A stretch of 6,405 bases of DNA from JAYWIG01 sp043789035 (GCA_043789035.1 JAYWIG010000329.1:1-6405), one strand, 5' to 3'; positions 1 to 6,405 are shown, counted from the first letter of the stretch. A program made the numbers and translations. The notes: generated by a model not told the origin, from the sequence alone.

Positions 1-1135
1 GCTTGTTGAGCAAAATTCTCAACATCCTGCGTAGTGGCTCCGCTGCACCCCATAAAAGCTGGTCACCGACGGTAAATACGCTTACATAGTGCCCGTCGGG
101 GAATTTCAGCTTTCGCACCCGTCCCACCGCAATGTCCATAGTTCCCGAAACCGCTGTCGGTGTCAGTTCCAGCACTGAAGCCTCTTTCGTGTTCGGCACA
201 TACTTTACCCATTGATTACCGTTTGCAATTAATGATTCAATCTCGGCCAAGGGAATATCCTTTTTGAGCTTTAGGGTCAACGCTTGGCTGTGACACCGCA
301 TAGAACCGATACGCACACAAGTACTTTCGACAGGAATAGAACCTGGGCCACTTTGCGGCAGGCCAAGAATTTTATTCATCTCGGCATGTCCCTTCCACTC
401 TTCTTTGGCATTGCCGTCGCCCAAATCCTTGTCAATCCAAGGAATCAAACTTCCTGCTAGCGGTACGCTAAAGTTCGTCACTGGGAACGATGAACTCCGC
501 ATTGCATCGATTAGCTGGGCATCAATATCAAGAATGTTTGATTTTGTATCGGCCAAGAGCTGCGCTACGCTGGCATGACTTACGCCCATCTGCGAAATTA
601 ATTCGCGCATGTGCTGGGCACCACCTCCAGAGGCGGCTTGGTAGGTCATGGCCACAGCCCATTCGATCAAGTTTTCATTAATGAGCCCGTTGATACCCAT
701 CATCATTAAACTCACAGTGCAATTACCGCCGATATAGTTCTTTACGCCATTGGCGATGGCACTATCAATCACCTTTTGATTAAGTGGGTCTAAGATGATG
801 ATGGCATCGTCATTCATTCGCAATGAAGACGCGGCATCAATCCAGTAGCCTTTCCAACCAGACGCTCGAAGCTTTGGATAAACGTCATTCGTGTAATCGC
901 CACCTTGGCAGCTAATAACAGCATCCATCGCAGACAGTGCCGCGATATCGTTTGCGCTTTGTAATGCGCCTGTTGCTTTGCCGTCAAGTACCGGCCCTTG
1001 GCCGCCAGCCGCAGATGTACTAAAAAATGTGGGCGCGATTAAGGTGAAATCCTTTTCTTGCTGCATGCGCTGCATCAGCACCGAACCGACCATACCCCGC
1101 CAACCTACAAAACCTACTTTTGATCCTACGTTCAC
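1..1135 (-). CDS. asd: Aspartate-semialdehyde dehydrogenase, 3' end cut by the window edge
   Basis: The enzyme reduces L-aspartyl-4-phosphate to L-aspartate 4-semialdehyde with NADPH in the cytoplasm, the branch point to lysine/diaminopimelate, threonine and methionine. I translated 378 codons without a stop. The start is GTG at 1135, chosen because AGGAG lies six bases upstream and the protein then opens with VGFVGWRGMVGS, the usual N-terminal NADP-binding loop (residues 7-18). The catalytic cysteine is Cys139 in GGNCTVS. Gln166 in TYQAASG, Arg275 and His282 in RCHSQALT match the other active-site residues of the E. coli enzyme (C135, Q162, R267, H274). The visible end, WGAAEPLRRMLRILLNK, aligns with the last residues of known Asd proteins of about 367-370 residues, so the stop should lie within a few codons outside the window. 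The gene follows leuB by 36 bases and is probably co-transcribed with it. The Gly-Gly-Asn-Cys motif and full-length similarity make the identification secure. Confidence 0.97.
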   Translation of the reverse strand, partial: MNVGSKVGFVGWRGMVGSVLMQRMQQEKDFTLIAPTFFSTSAAGGQGPVLDGKATGALQSANDIAALSAMDAVISCQGGDYTNDVYPKLRASGWKGYWIDAASSLRMNDDAIIILDPLNQKVIDSAIANGVKNYIGGNCTVSLMMMGINGLINENLIEWAVAMTYQAASGGGAQHMRELISQMGVSHASVAQLLADTKSNILDIDAQLIDAMRSSSFPVTNFSVPLAGSLIPWIDKDLGDGNAKEEWKGHAEMNKILGLPQSGPGSIPVESTCVRIGSMRCHSQALTLKLKKDIPLAEIESLIANGNQWVKYVPNTKEASVLELTPTAVSGTMDIAVGRVRKLKFPDGHYVSVFTVGDQLLWGAAEPLRRMLRILLNK

Positions 1136-1141
1136 AACGCA

Positions 1142-1146
1142 CTCCT
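1142..1146 (-). promoter_or_regulatory. Ribosome binding site of asd
   Basis: The minus strand reads AGGAG followed by six bases and then GTG. This decides the GTG start of asd: the nearest ATG upstream, at 1161, is in another frame and runs into a stop at the GTG itself. Confidence 0.8.
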
Positions 1147-1171
1147 ATCGAAACAATTCATTAATAACGAC

Positions 1172-2254
1172 TTAGCTAAGCGCAGCAATCACGGCATCGC
1201 CCATTTGCGAGGTACTGATGATCGGCTTGCCAACTTCTGAAATATCGGCAGTACGATGACCTTGTGCGAGAACTTTGCGCACCGCTGCCTCAACCTTATC
1301 CGCCAATTCAGCTAGCCCGAGAGAGAAGCGCAACATCATAGCCACTGACAAAATGGTGGCCAACGGATTCGCCTTGCCCTGACCAGCGATATCAGGCGCA
1401 GAACCGTGAATTGGCTCATACATACCAAAACCTTTTGCGTTCAACGAAGCAGACGGCAACATGCCGATCGAGCCAGTCAGCATCGACGCTTCATCACTTA
1501 AGATGTCACCGAACATGTTGCCAGTTACGATCACATCAAACTGTTTTGGATTCCGAATCAACTGCATAGCAGCGTTATCCACATACATGTGCGAGAGCTC
1601 AACGTCGGGGTATTCTTTATGGACTTCGATCACAATGTCACGCCAAAATTGTGTGGTTTCCAGCACGTTAGCTTTATCGACGGAACATAGCTTTTTACTC
1701 CTTTTGCGCGCCGCTTGAAAACCGCTGTGAGCAATACGACGGATTTCAGATTCGGTGTAGCGCATGGTATCGAAGCCCTCGCGCTCGCCTGATTCTGTGA
1801 CTCGTACACCTCTAGGCTGGCCGAAGTAAATATCACTGGTAAGTTCGCGAAGGATAAGCAAATCTAAACCAGCCACTACTTCCGCTTTTAGCGTGGATGC
1901 ATGAGCAAGCTCCGGATACACAATGGCAGGCCGCAAATTGGCGAACAAATCAAAATGCTTGCGCAAACGCAGCAAGCCCTGCTCCGGTCTTTGTGCGCGG
2001 GGCAAGTTGTCATACTGTGGGCCACCGACAGCACCAAACAAAATGGCATCCGACGCTTCGCAAATCGCTAATGTTTCTGCTGGCAATGGATCGCCTGACA
2101 AATCGAAACCAGCACCACCAACAGCTGCCGAGGTAAGCTCAAACTTCAAAGACGAGGATTCAATCGCTTTAAGCACACGAACCGCTTGCACAGTAATTTC
2201 TGGGCCAATGCCGTCACCGGCAAGAATTGCAATTTTCTTCGTCGTCGTCATCAT
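1172..2254 (-). CDS. leuB: 3-isopropylmalate dehydrogenase
   Basis: LeuB oxidises and decarboxylates (2R,3S)-3-isopropylmalate with NAD+, giving 4-methyl-2-oxopentanoate, the last leucine precursor before transamination. It works as a cytoplasmic homodimer that needs Mg2+ or Mn2+. The 360 residues match the usual family length. The N-terminus has ILAGDGIGPEI (10-20). Substrate-binding arginines are R98, R108 and R136, with Y143 in DIYFGQPRG and K194 in VDKAN. The metal-binding aspartates are D226, D250 and D254, and the NAD-binding stretch HGSAPDIAG lies at 283-291. A small departure is RELTSDIYFG, where glycine is more usual at the serine. Two ATG codons stand in tandem (2254 and 2251); either could be used, and the sequence before them (CCTGAAAGTAA) gives only a weak ribosome binding site. 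The gene lies 92 bases after leuD, but an intrinsic terminator separates the two, so its expression may differ from that of leuCD. Confidence 0.97.
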   Translation of the reverse strand: MMTTTKKIAILAGDGIGPEITVQAVRVLKAIESSSLKFELTSAAVGGAGFDLSGDPLPAETLAICEASDAILFGAVGGPQYDNLPRAQRPEQGLLRLRKHFDLFANLRPAIVYPELAHASTLKAEVVAGLDLLILRELTSDIYFGQPRGVRVTESGEREGFDTMRYTESEIRRIAHSGFQAARKRSKKLCSVDKANVLETTQFWRDIVIEVHKEYPDVELSHMYVDNAAMQLIRNPKQFDVIVTGNMFGDILSDEASMLTGSIGMLPSASLNAKGFGMYEPIHGSAPDIAGQGKANPLATILSVAMMLRFSLGLAELADKVEAAVRKVLAQGHRTADISEVGKPIISTSQMGDAVIAALS

Positions 2255-2271
2255 TTACTTTCAGGTAATTC

Positions 2272-2308
2272 AAAAATTAAAAAGGCCAGCTTGAGTTTCA
2301 AGCCGGCC
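2272..2308 (-). terminator. Intrinsic terminator between leuD and leuB
   Basis: In the direction of transcription the sequence is GGCCGGCTTGA, loop AAC, TCAAGCTGGCC, then TTTTT-AA-TTTTT. The two 11-base arms pair fully, with one G-U wobble in RNA, and the T-rich tract begins directly after the stem. This is the classic form of a Rho-independent terminator. It follows the leuD stop by about 40 bases and ends 17 bases before the leuB start, so it should end or reduce transcription coming from leuCD. Confidence 0.82.
2274..2301 (-). promoter_or_regulatory. Possible weak promoter overlapping the terminator, for leuB
   Basis: The minus strand shows TTGAAA (2301-2296, five of six to the -35 consensus), a 16-base spacer and TAATTT (2279-2274, three of six to the -10 consensus). 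Transcription would begin only about 5-10 bases before the leuB ATG. The boxes lie within the terminator stem-loop and T tract, so the match may simply reflect that sequence. It is listed because there is no other room for a leuB promoter downstream of the terminator. Confidence 0.2.
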
Positions 2309-2346
2309 GGGATTTGTTTAAAGTGTAGGTAATCGTCGGGGCGCGG

Positions 2347-3006
2347 CTATGAGTTAAGAGCCAAGGTTTTGGCTAACCATGGTTTCGTCGTAATTCGTTT
2401 GGCTTCAAAGTCGCGAATCTTGTCGGCATGGCGCAACGTCAGACCAATCTCGTCCAAGCCATTGAGCATGCAGTATTTACGAAAATCGTCGATCTCAAAA
2501 TCGAAAGCACGAGAACCATCGCTTGTCACGAGCTTTTGCGCAGGCAAATCAACGACTAATTCGAAACCTACGAAACCGTACATTTGGTGAAACAACCACT
2601 CGACATCGGTTTCCGACAATCGAATTGGCAACACACCATTTTTGTAGCAATTGTTGAAGAAAATATCTGCAAAAGAAGGTGCTATTACAACTCTAAAGCC
2701 ATAATCTTCCAGCGCCCAGGGTGCATGCTCTCTGGATGAGCCGCAACCAAAATTTTTGCGAGCCACCAATATTGACGCGCCTTTGTAGCGAGATTGATTC
2801 AAGGCGAAATCAGGGTTGAGAGGGCGAACGCTGTTGTCCATCCCCGGCTCACCCTTATCAAGATAACGCCATTCATCAAACAAATTCGGCCCAAAGCCAG
2901 TGCGCTTAATCGATTTCAAAAACTGCTTAGGAATAATCGCGTCTGTATCGACGTTCGCTCTATCCATGGGAGCCACTAAACCGCGGTGAACTGTTAATGC
3001 TTTCAT
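2347..3006 (-). CDS. leuD: 3-isopropylmalate dehydratase, small subunit
   Basis: LeuD pairs with LeuC to form isopropylmalate isomerase, which converts 2-isopropylmalate to 3-isopropylmalate through a dehydrated intermediate. LeuD supplies the swivelling, aconitase domain 4-like part of the active site. From ATG at 3006 the protein has 219 residues, slightly longer than the 201 of E. coli. Family motifs are DTDAIIPKQFL (20-30), KNFGCGSSREHAPWAL (84-99) and SFADIFFNNCYKNGVLPI (111-128). I prefer ATG at 3006 over the in-frame TTG at 3012 because AGGG lies seven bases before the ATG but almost touches the TTG, and because family members begin with MKAL-type sequence. The start is nine bases after the leuC stop. 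Some relatives carry a small lipoprotein gene between leuC and leuD; none fits here. The terminator after its stop marks a likely transcript end. Confidence 0.96.
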   Translation of the reverse strand: MKALTVHRGLVAPMDRANVDTDAIIPKQFLKSIKRTGFGPNLFDEWRYLDKGEPGMDNSVRPLNPDFALNQSRYKGASILVARKNFGCGSSREHAPWALEDYGFRVVIAPSFADIFFNNCYKNGVLPIRLSETDVEWLFHQMYGFVGFELVVDLPAQKLVTSDGSRAFDFEIDDFRKYCMLNGLDEIGLTLRHADKIRDFEAKRITTKPWLAKTLALNS

Positions 3007-3013
3007 CGCCAAA

Positions 3014-3017
3014 CCCT
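3014..3017 (-). promoter_or_regulatory. Ribosome binding site of leuD, overlapping the leuC stop
   Basis: The minus strand reads TAGGG, in which TAG is the leuC stop codon and AGGG is the leuD Shine-Dalgarno sequence, seven bases before ATG at 3006. Ribosomes finishing leuC would be in position to start leuD, which fits equal production of the two subunits. The coupling is inferred from spacing. Confidence 0.65.
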
Positions 3018-4434
3018 ATATTCTTGAAACGTCGACAAAATGACCAGCCACCCCAGCAGCAGCAGCCATGGCTGGGCTGACCAAGTGCGTTCTACCCCCA
3101 GCGCCCTGCCTGCCTTCGAAGTTACGATTCGAAGTCGAAGCACAACGCTCGCCCGGCTCTAAACGATCTGCATTCATGGCCAAGCACATTGAACATCCAG
3201 CTTCACGCCACTCAAAGCCGGCGGCTTTAAATATCTTGTCTAACCCTTCGGCCTCGGCCTGCGCTTTAATCAAACCAGAGCCGGGGACAACCATTGCAAC
3301 TTTTACATTCGAGGCTTTTTGCTTACCGCGAACAACAGCAGCGGCGGCCCGTAAATCTTCAATCCGTGAGTTCGTGCAAGAACCGATAAAAACCTTATCG
3401 ATTCGAATATCCACAATCGCTGTGTTTGGGTCCAACCCCATATACACCAGCGCACGCTCAATGCCTTCGCGCTTAACTGGATCTTTTTCTTTTTCTGGAT
3501 CGGGCACTCGACCGTCAATTGATAGGACCATTTCTGGTGAAGTACCCCAAGTTACCTGTGGGCGAATCGACGCTGCGTCGACAGCTATGACCGAATCAAA
3601 CTTTGCGCCAGGGTCTGAGCAATAATTTTTCCATTGCTCAACCGCAACTGGCCACTCAAGGCCCTGCGGCCCCATCGGGCGATTCTTTAAATAATCAATT
3701 GTGGTTTGATCCACAGCAACCATGCCCGAACGTGCTCCTGCTTCGATGGCCATATTGCACAAGGTCATGCGACCCTCCATGCTGAGCGCTCGAATCGCAG
3801 AGCCACCGAATTCAATCGCGTAGCCGGTACCACCAGCAGTGCCAATTTTTCCAATTACATCCAGTACGATGTCTTTTGCAGTGACACCTTTGCCGACCTT
3901 GCCTTCCACTTGGACAAGCATATTTTTCATCTTTTTGGCATTCAAGCACTGAGTAGCAAGCGCATGCTCGACCTCCGACGTGCCGATCCCAAAAGCCAAA
4001 CAAGCAAACGCGCCGTGAGTGCTGGTGTGCGAATCACCGCAAACAACCGTCATGCCCGGCAGAGTTGCGCCCTGCTCAGGCCCAATCACGTGAACAATAC
4101 CTTGGCGATTATCGTTGATATTAAAATACGTTAAACCGTATTTCTTGGCATTGTCATCGAGCGTCTGAACCTGCAAGCGAGAAATTTCATCGACGATTCC
4201 CGCAGTGCCACCTGATCGATCTGTCGTGGGCACATTATGGTCAACCACGGCCAAATTTGCAGAAATTCGCCAAGGCTTACGCCCCGCCACTGCCAGGCCC
4301 TCGAAAGCTTGTGGGCTAGTTACTTCATGGAGTAGGTGACGGTCTATATAAATCAAGGCCGTTCCATCGGCTTCTGAATGAACAACATGCTCATTCCAGA
4401 GTTTGTCGTAAAGAGTTTGCGGAATCAGGCTCAT
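3016..4434 (-). CDS. leuC: 3-isopropylmalate dehydratase, large subunit
   Basis: LeuC is the iron-sulfur subunit of isopropylmalate isomerase, an aconitase-family enzyme acting in the second step of leucine synthesis with LeuD. The 472 residues fit the bacterial LeuC length (466 in E. coli). The N-terminus has TLYDKLWNEHVV (7-18) and YIDRHLLHEVTSPQAFEGL. VDHNVPT (64-70) and CGDSHTSTHGAF (132-143) are substrate-site motifs. The [4Fe-4S] ligands are Cys353 in IGSCTNSR and Cys414 and Cys417 in GCSMCLAMN. The C-terminal SNRNFEGRQG motif (435-444) is intact. The start is ATG at 4434: the upstream frame holds no other start codon before a TAG, although no good Shine-Dalgarno sequence precedes it. 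It is the first leu gene here, 69 bases after the lipoprotease stop, and leads directly into leuD. Confidence 0.97.
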   Translation of the reverse strand: MSLIPQTLYDKLWNEHVVHSEADGTALIYIDRHLLHEVTSPQAFEGLAVAGRKPWRISANLAVVDHNVPTTDRSGGTAGIVDEISRLQVQTLDDNAKKYGLTYFNINDNRQGIVHVIGPEQGATLPGMTVVCGDSHTSTHGAFACLAFGIGTSEVEHALATQCLNAKKMKNMLVQVEGKVGKGVTAKDIVLDVIGKIGTAGGTGYAIEFGGSAIRALSMEGRMTLCNMAIEAGARSGMVAVDQTTIDYLKNRPMGPQGLEWPVAVEQWKNYCSDPGAKFDSVIAVDAASIRPQVTWGTSPEMVLSIDGRVPDPEKEKDPVKREGIERALVYMGLDPNTAIVDIRIDKVFIGSCTNSRIEDLRAAAAVVRGKQKASNVKVAMVVPGSGLIKAQAEAEGLDKIFKAAGFEWREAGCSMCLAMNADRLEPGERCASTSNRNFEGRQGAGGRTHLVSPAMAAAAGVAGHFVDVSRI

Positions 4435-4442
4435 GGCAACAG

Positions 4443-4462
4443 TTTCGATGGATATTTCGATG
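4443..4462. repeat. Short direct repeat before leuC
   Basis: On the plus strand TTTCGATG occurs at 4443-4450 and again at 4455-4462, a period of 12 bases, lying 9 to 28 bases upstream of the leuC start. Two 8-base copies about one helical turn apart could bind a regulator or could be chance. Confidence 0.35.
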
Positions 4463-4481
4463 AATGACTAGGTAGGGTCAA
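4452..4481 (-). promoter_or_regulatory. Possible leuC promoter
   Basis: The minus strand carries TTGACC (4481-4476, five of six to the -35 consensus), an 18-base spacer and AAATAT (4457-4452, three of six to the -10 consensus). This would give a 5' leader of only about ten bases. The -10 box is poor, so the call is tentative. An alternative -10-like TAATAT at 4486-4481 has no good -35 partner. Confidence 0.25.
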
Positions 4482-4482
4482 T

Positions 4483-4501
4483 ATTATTGCATAGCAACAA
4501 T
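4483..4501. repeat. Imperfect palindrome between the lipoprotease gene and leuC
   Basis: The plus strand reads ATTATTGC, ATA, GCAACAAT. The 8-base arms are complementary except at one position, which would be a wobble pair in the leuC-sense RNA. No T tract follows on the minus strand, so it is not a standard terminator. Its place immediately after the lipoprotease stop and upstream of the candidate leuC promoter makes an operator-like role possible. It does not fit a centred T-N11-A LysR-type box. Confidence 0.35.
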
Positions 4502-4503
4502 CA

Positions 4504-5346
4504 CTAGCGTCTAGTTCTTGCCTGCTCAAAAAGTGGCTGAACGCGAACAGCATAACCTTCCAAGTCTTTAATGCGGCTTTCGTTCGAAGGATGGGTGGAT
4601 AGAAAGCCCGGCCCCCCACCGCCGCTCATTTTGGCCATTTTTTGCCAAAGAGAAATAGCCGCTTTCGGATCGTAGCCAGCCCGTGCAGCCAACTCAATTC
4701 CAATCCGATCGGCTTCAGTTTCATGGGTTCGGCTATTGGGCAAACCTACCGTAACGTTGTAAGCCAAACCGGCCATGTCCATGGCAGCCTTGCCACCACC
4801 AGCGGCAGCAACCCCAACGTTAACGAGCAAACCCGCAGTAATTTGTTCAGATGCTCGCTCACGTCCGTGTTCCCTCAAAGCATGGGCGATTTCATGCCCC
4901 ATGATCGCGGCAATTTCGTCGTCAGTGAGTTGTAGTTTGGTGATGATGCCGCTATAGAAAGCGATTTTCCCGCCGGGCATGCACCAAGCATTTAGCTGGT
5001 CTGACTGAATCACATTGACTTCCCATTTCCAGCTGGGTGCATCCGGCCTAAACGTGCCAGTTGTCGGCGTAATGCGAGAGGCAATCGCACGAACTCGATT
5101 AGTCATCGCTACATCGGCGTTTAGGTGCCCTTTGCTTTGTTCGGATTGCAACACCTGTGCATAACTTTGGGCAGCCCCAGCTTGTAGCTGCTGTTCAGAT
5201 ACTAGCGGCGACATCATCTGAGTACGATCAATGCCAACCACGCCACTAGAAGTTGTTTTGACCGACTGGCATCCTAATAGTGCGATCGGCACAGAAAGCG
5301 CTGCGGCAAGTGCAATGCGTTTAAATAGGTTCGAAGATGTCAACAT
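4504..5346 (-). CDS. M48-family zinc metalloprotease, lipoprotein
   Basis: This is a predicted envelope metallopeptidase related to the LoiP/BepA-type M48 group, which degrade misfolded or misassembled outer-membrane proteins. The N-terminus is a lipoprotein signal: Lys9-Arg10, a hydrophobic stretch, then IALLGC with the lipidated Cys26. Gln27 follows rather than Asp, so sorting to the outer membrane, facing the periplasm, is expected. The zinc site is HEIAH (His151, Glu152, His155) with Glu209 in THETEAD as the third ligand and Asp213 nearby. NAWCMPGGKIAFYSGI (119-134) and THPSNESR (251-258) are family motifs. At 280 residues it ends after the peptidase domain and lacks the TPR region of BepA, so a LoiP-like protein fits better. 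ATG at 5346 has GAGGAG six bases upstream. The position beside leuC suggests no link to leucine synthesis. The natural substrate cannot be told from sequence. Confidence 0.92.
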   Translation of the reverse strand: MLTSSNLFKRIALAAALSVPIALLGCQSVKTTSSGVVGIDRTQMMSPLVSEQQLQAGAAQSYAQVLQSEQSKGHLNADVAMTNRVRAIASRITPTTGTFRPDAPSWKWEVNVIQSDQLNAWCMPGGKIAFYSGIITKLQLTDDEIAAIMGHEIAHALREHGRERASEQITAGLLVNVGVAAAGGGKAAMDMAGLAYNVTVGLPNSRTHETEADRIGIELAARAGYDPKAAISLWQKMAKMSGGGGPGFLSTHPSNESRIKDLEGYAVRVQPLFEQARTRR

Positions 5347-5352
5347 GTTTTG

Positions 5353-5358
5353 CTCCTC
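5353..5358 (-). promoter_or_regulatory. Ribosome binding site of the M48 lipoprotease
   Basis: GAGGAG on the minus strand lies six bases before ATG at 5346. It is the strongest Shine-Dalgarno match in the window and fixes the start that gives a complete lipoprotein signal peptide. Confidence 0.8.
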
Positions 5359-5387
5359 AGCTTGTTCTTGTTTACCTGTAGCCTTGG

Positions 5388-5396
5388 ATTATCGCA
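5388..5396 (-). promoter_or_regulatory. Likely extended -10 promoter of the M48 lipoprotease
   Basis: The minus strand reads TGC-GATAAT (5396-5388): a -10 hexamer matching five of six consensus bases with the TG of an extended -10 element. No good -35 hexamer lies 16-18 bases upstream, which extended -10 promoters can tolerate. Transcription would begin near 5381, leaving a leader of about 35 bases containing the GAGGAG site. This suggests the protease gene can be transcribed apart from the MFS gene ahead of it. Confidence 0.45.
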
Positions 5397-5417
5397 AATG
5401 TTCTCGCAATCTGCCGA

Positions 5418-6405
5418 TTAAGTTTTTGCAAAACGTCCCATGGCAGCAATCGACGCTAAAGCAAATGCCAGTAGCGAGGCAATGGCAGCACCATAAAAAG
5501 CCCAAGCAGGGCTAACCTCAGCCCACAACTGGCCTGCGACAAAAGTGCCAGCGGCGCCGCCCGCTCCGTAAACAACGGCAACAAAGAACGCCTGCGCCCT
5601 TGCCTGCTGAGCCTGGCTAAACCACTCATGCATTTTATTCATAATCGCTGTGTGATGTGCCGCAAACGTTAGGGCATGACTTGCTTGGAGTGCGACGATG
5701 AAAAGCACCTCCACCCACCCTATGCTCATCCCATTCATGGCGCCAAGACATCCAAACCTTATGGCAGCAACAGCGGCACAGCAAACAATCACGAAATGAG
5801 AAGTTAGGCGTTGGAAAAACCGTTGTTGTACTTTGAACCAAACAATTTCGGTAATAACGCCTACAGCCCAAAGTGCGCCAATTGAAGCCCCATTGAAACC
5901 TTGCTTTGCTAGGAATAACGAGAAAAATCCGTAGAGCGCAGAATGGGCAAACACATGCAATGTGCATGAGGCCAACAGCAAACTCACTTCGGGCTTGCGC
6001 AAAATATGCGAAATTGGTGTTGCACTGGTACTCGCCTTTGCCACTTTCGTGGGCTTATAGCCCATGCAACTCAAAAACAGAATCGCGCTGATCCCCGCCA
6101 CAACCCAAGGCAGGGTGGTTCGCCCCGCCCAATCGAGAAACGGCCCACAGGCAACAACTGCAAAAACAAAGCCAAGTGAACCCCAAACTCGCATATCGCC
6201 GTATGCACCAGCATGCCCTTTTGAGACGCCTATCGCATAGGCTTCAACGAGCGGCATTTGGGCCGCAGAAAACAAATAAAACGCTAGCAAAGCGATACTG
6301 ATGGCCGAAACGCTTCCACCAGAAAGCAGCAATCCAATGGCACTCAGCATCATCGCCAAGGCACTGAACTTCAAGATTAAATCTGGCCTTGAATATTTAT
6401 CAGCC
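5418..6405 (-). CDS. MFS transporter, HcaT/phenylpropionate-permease-like, 5' end cut by the window edge
   Basis: This is an inner-membrane transporter of the major facilitator superfamily; the substrate is unknown. The frame is open to the right edge and encodes 328 residues. The TTG at 6374 lies inside it and is unlikely to be the start, because coding continues upstream with ADKYSRPDLI, the end of the loop between helices 2 and 3. About ten hydrophobic segments are visible (roughly 9-29, 33-60, 73-90, 98-116, 140-166, 174-192, 204-224, 230-254, 271-294 and 300-322), as expected for a 12-helix protein lacking its first two helices. YGDMRVWGSLGF (about residues 68-79) and the SHALTFAAHHTAI segment (about 242-254) resemble the HcaT-like (MFS_1_like) group, whose E. 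coli member has about 379 residues, so some 50-60 residues lie outside. It ends 71 bases before the lipoprotease; no terminator is evident between them. Confidence 0.85.
   Translation of the reverse strand, partial: ADKYSRPDLILKFSALAMMLSAIGLLLSGGSVSAISIALLAFYLFSAAQMPLVEAYAIGVSKGHAGAYGDMRVWGSLGFVFAVVACGPFLDWAGRTTLPWVVAGISAILFLSCMGYKPTKVAKASTSATPISHILRKPEVSLLLASCTLHVFAHSALYGFFSLFLAKQGFNGASIGALWAVGVITEIVWFKVQQRFFQRLTSHFVIVCCAAVAAIRFGCLGAMNGMSIGWVEVLFIVALQASHALTFAAHHTAIMNKMHEWFSQAQQARAQAFFVAVVYGAGGAAGTFVAGQLWAEVSPAWAFYGAAIASLLAFALASIAAMGRFAKT

Noticed and set aside
1132..1161. A nine-codon ATG ORF before asd whose TGA overlaps the asd GTG
   Set aside because: It has the geometry of a coupled leader peptide, but no ribosome binding site precedes its ATG and its codons show no regulatory amino-acid run. 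It is most likely chance.
1923..2294. A 123-codon plus-strand open frame opposite leuB
   Set aside because: It is antisense to the conserved LeuB N-terminus and ends inside the leuD-leuB terminator stem. Its sequence looks like a complement of coding DNA.
2284..2310. The leuD-leuB stem-loop acting as a terminator for plus-strand transcription
   Set aside because: On the plus strand no continuous T tract follows the stem, and no plus-strand gene ends here.
3007..3012. In-frame TTG upstream start for leuD
   Set aside because: The AGGG site would lie one base from the TTG but has good seven-base spacing to ATG at 3006, and family N-termini begin at the ATG.
3068..3625. A 185-codon open frame on the plus strand opposite leuC
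   Set aside because: It lies entirely antisense to well-conserved LeuC sequence, has serine- and arginine-rich low-information composition typical of a shadow frame, and shows no recognisable domain.
3706..4134. A 142-codon plus-strand open frame opposite leuC
   Set aside because: It overlaps conserved LeuC motifs in antisense and resembles no family I recognise.
6372..6374. TTG as the start of the MFS gene
   Set aside because: The frame stays open upstream to the window edge with typical MFS loop sequence, and the protein would lack its first two helices.

Overview
The window carries six protein genes, all on the minus strand. In transcription order (right to left) they are: an MFS transporter cut at its 5' end by the right edge, an M48-family metalloprotease lipoprotein, leuC, leuD, leuB, and asd, which lacks only its last codons at the left edge. 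There is no convincing plus-strand gene, RNA gene, mobile element or CRISPR array. The DNA is compact, with no gene-free stretch above about 100 bases.

The block leuC-leuD-leuB-asd is a conserved housekeeping arrangement of Beta- and Gammaproteobacteria. LeuC wording close to that of Burkholderiales-type enzymes and the NAWCMPGGKI motif of the M48 protein point, from memory, to a betaproteobacterium of moderate GC content. I cannot name a genus.

LeuC and LeuD form 3-isopropylmalate dehydratase and LeuB is 3-isopropylmalate dehydrogenase, so the three supply the two leucine-biosynthesis steps after LeuA. Asd makes aspartate semialdehyde, the branch point to lysine/diaminopimelate, threonine and methionine. 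All four proteins retain their expected active-site residues. The lipoprotease is probably an envelope quality-control enzyme. The MFS protein resembles the HcaT/phenylpropionate-permease-like group, with unknown substrate.

The signals between the genes are the most informative part. leuC and leuD are tightly coupled: the leuD ribosome binding site overlaps the leuC stop codon. Between leuD and leuB, however, there is a near-perfect intrinsic terminator ending only 17 bases before the leuB start, so leuB and asd need read-through, regulated antitermination or an overlapping promoter. The 69-base region before leuC holds an imperfect palindrome and a short direct repeat but no clear Shine-Dalgarno sequence. 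The extended -10 promoter and strong ribosome binding site before the lipoprotease suggest that it is a separate transcription unit.

I see no previously undescribed system here. This is an ordinary core-metabolism region with one unusual regulatory point, the leuD-leuB terminator.
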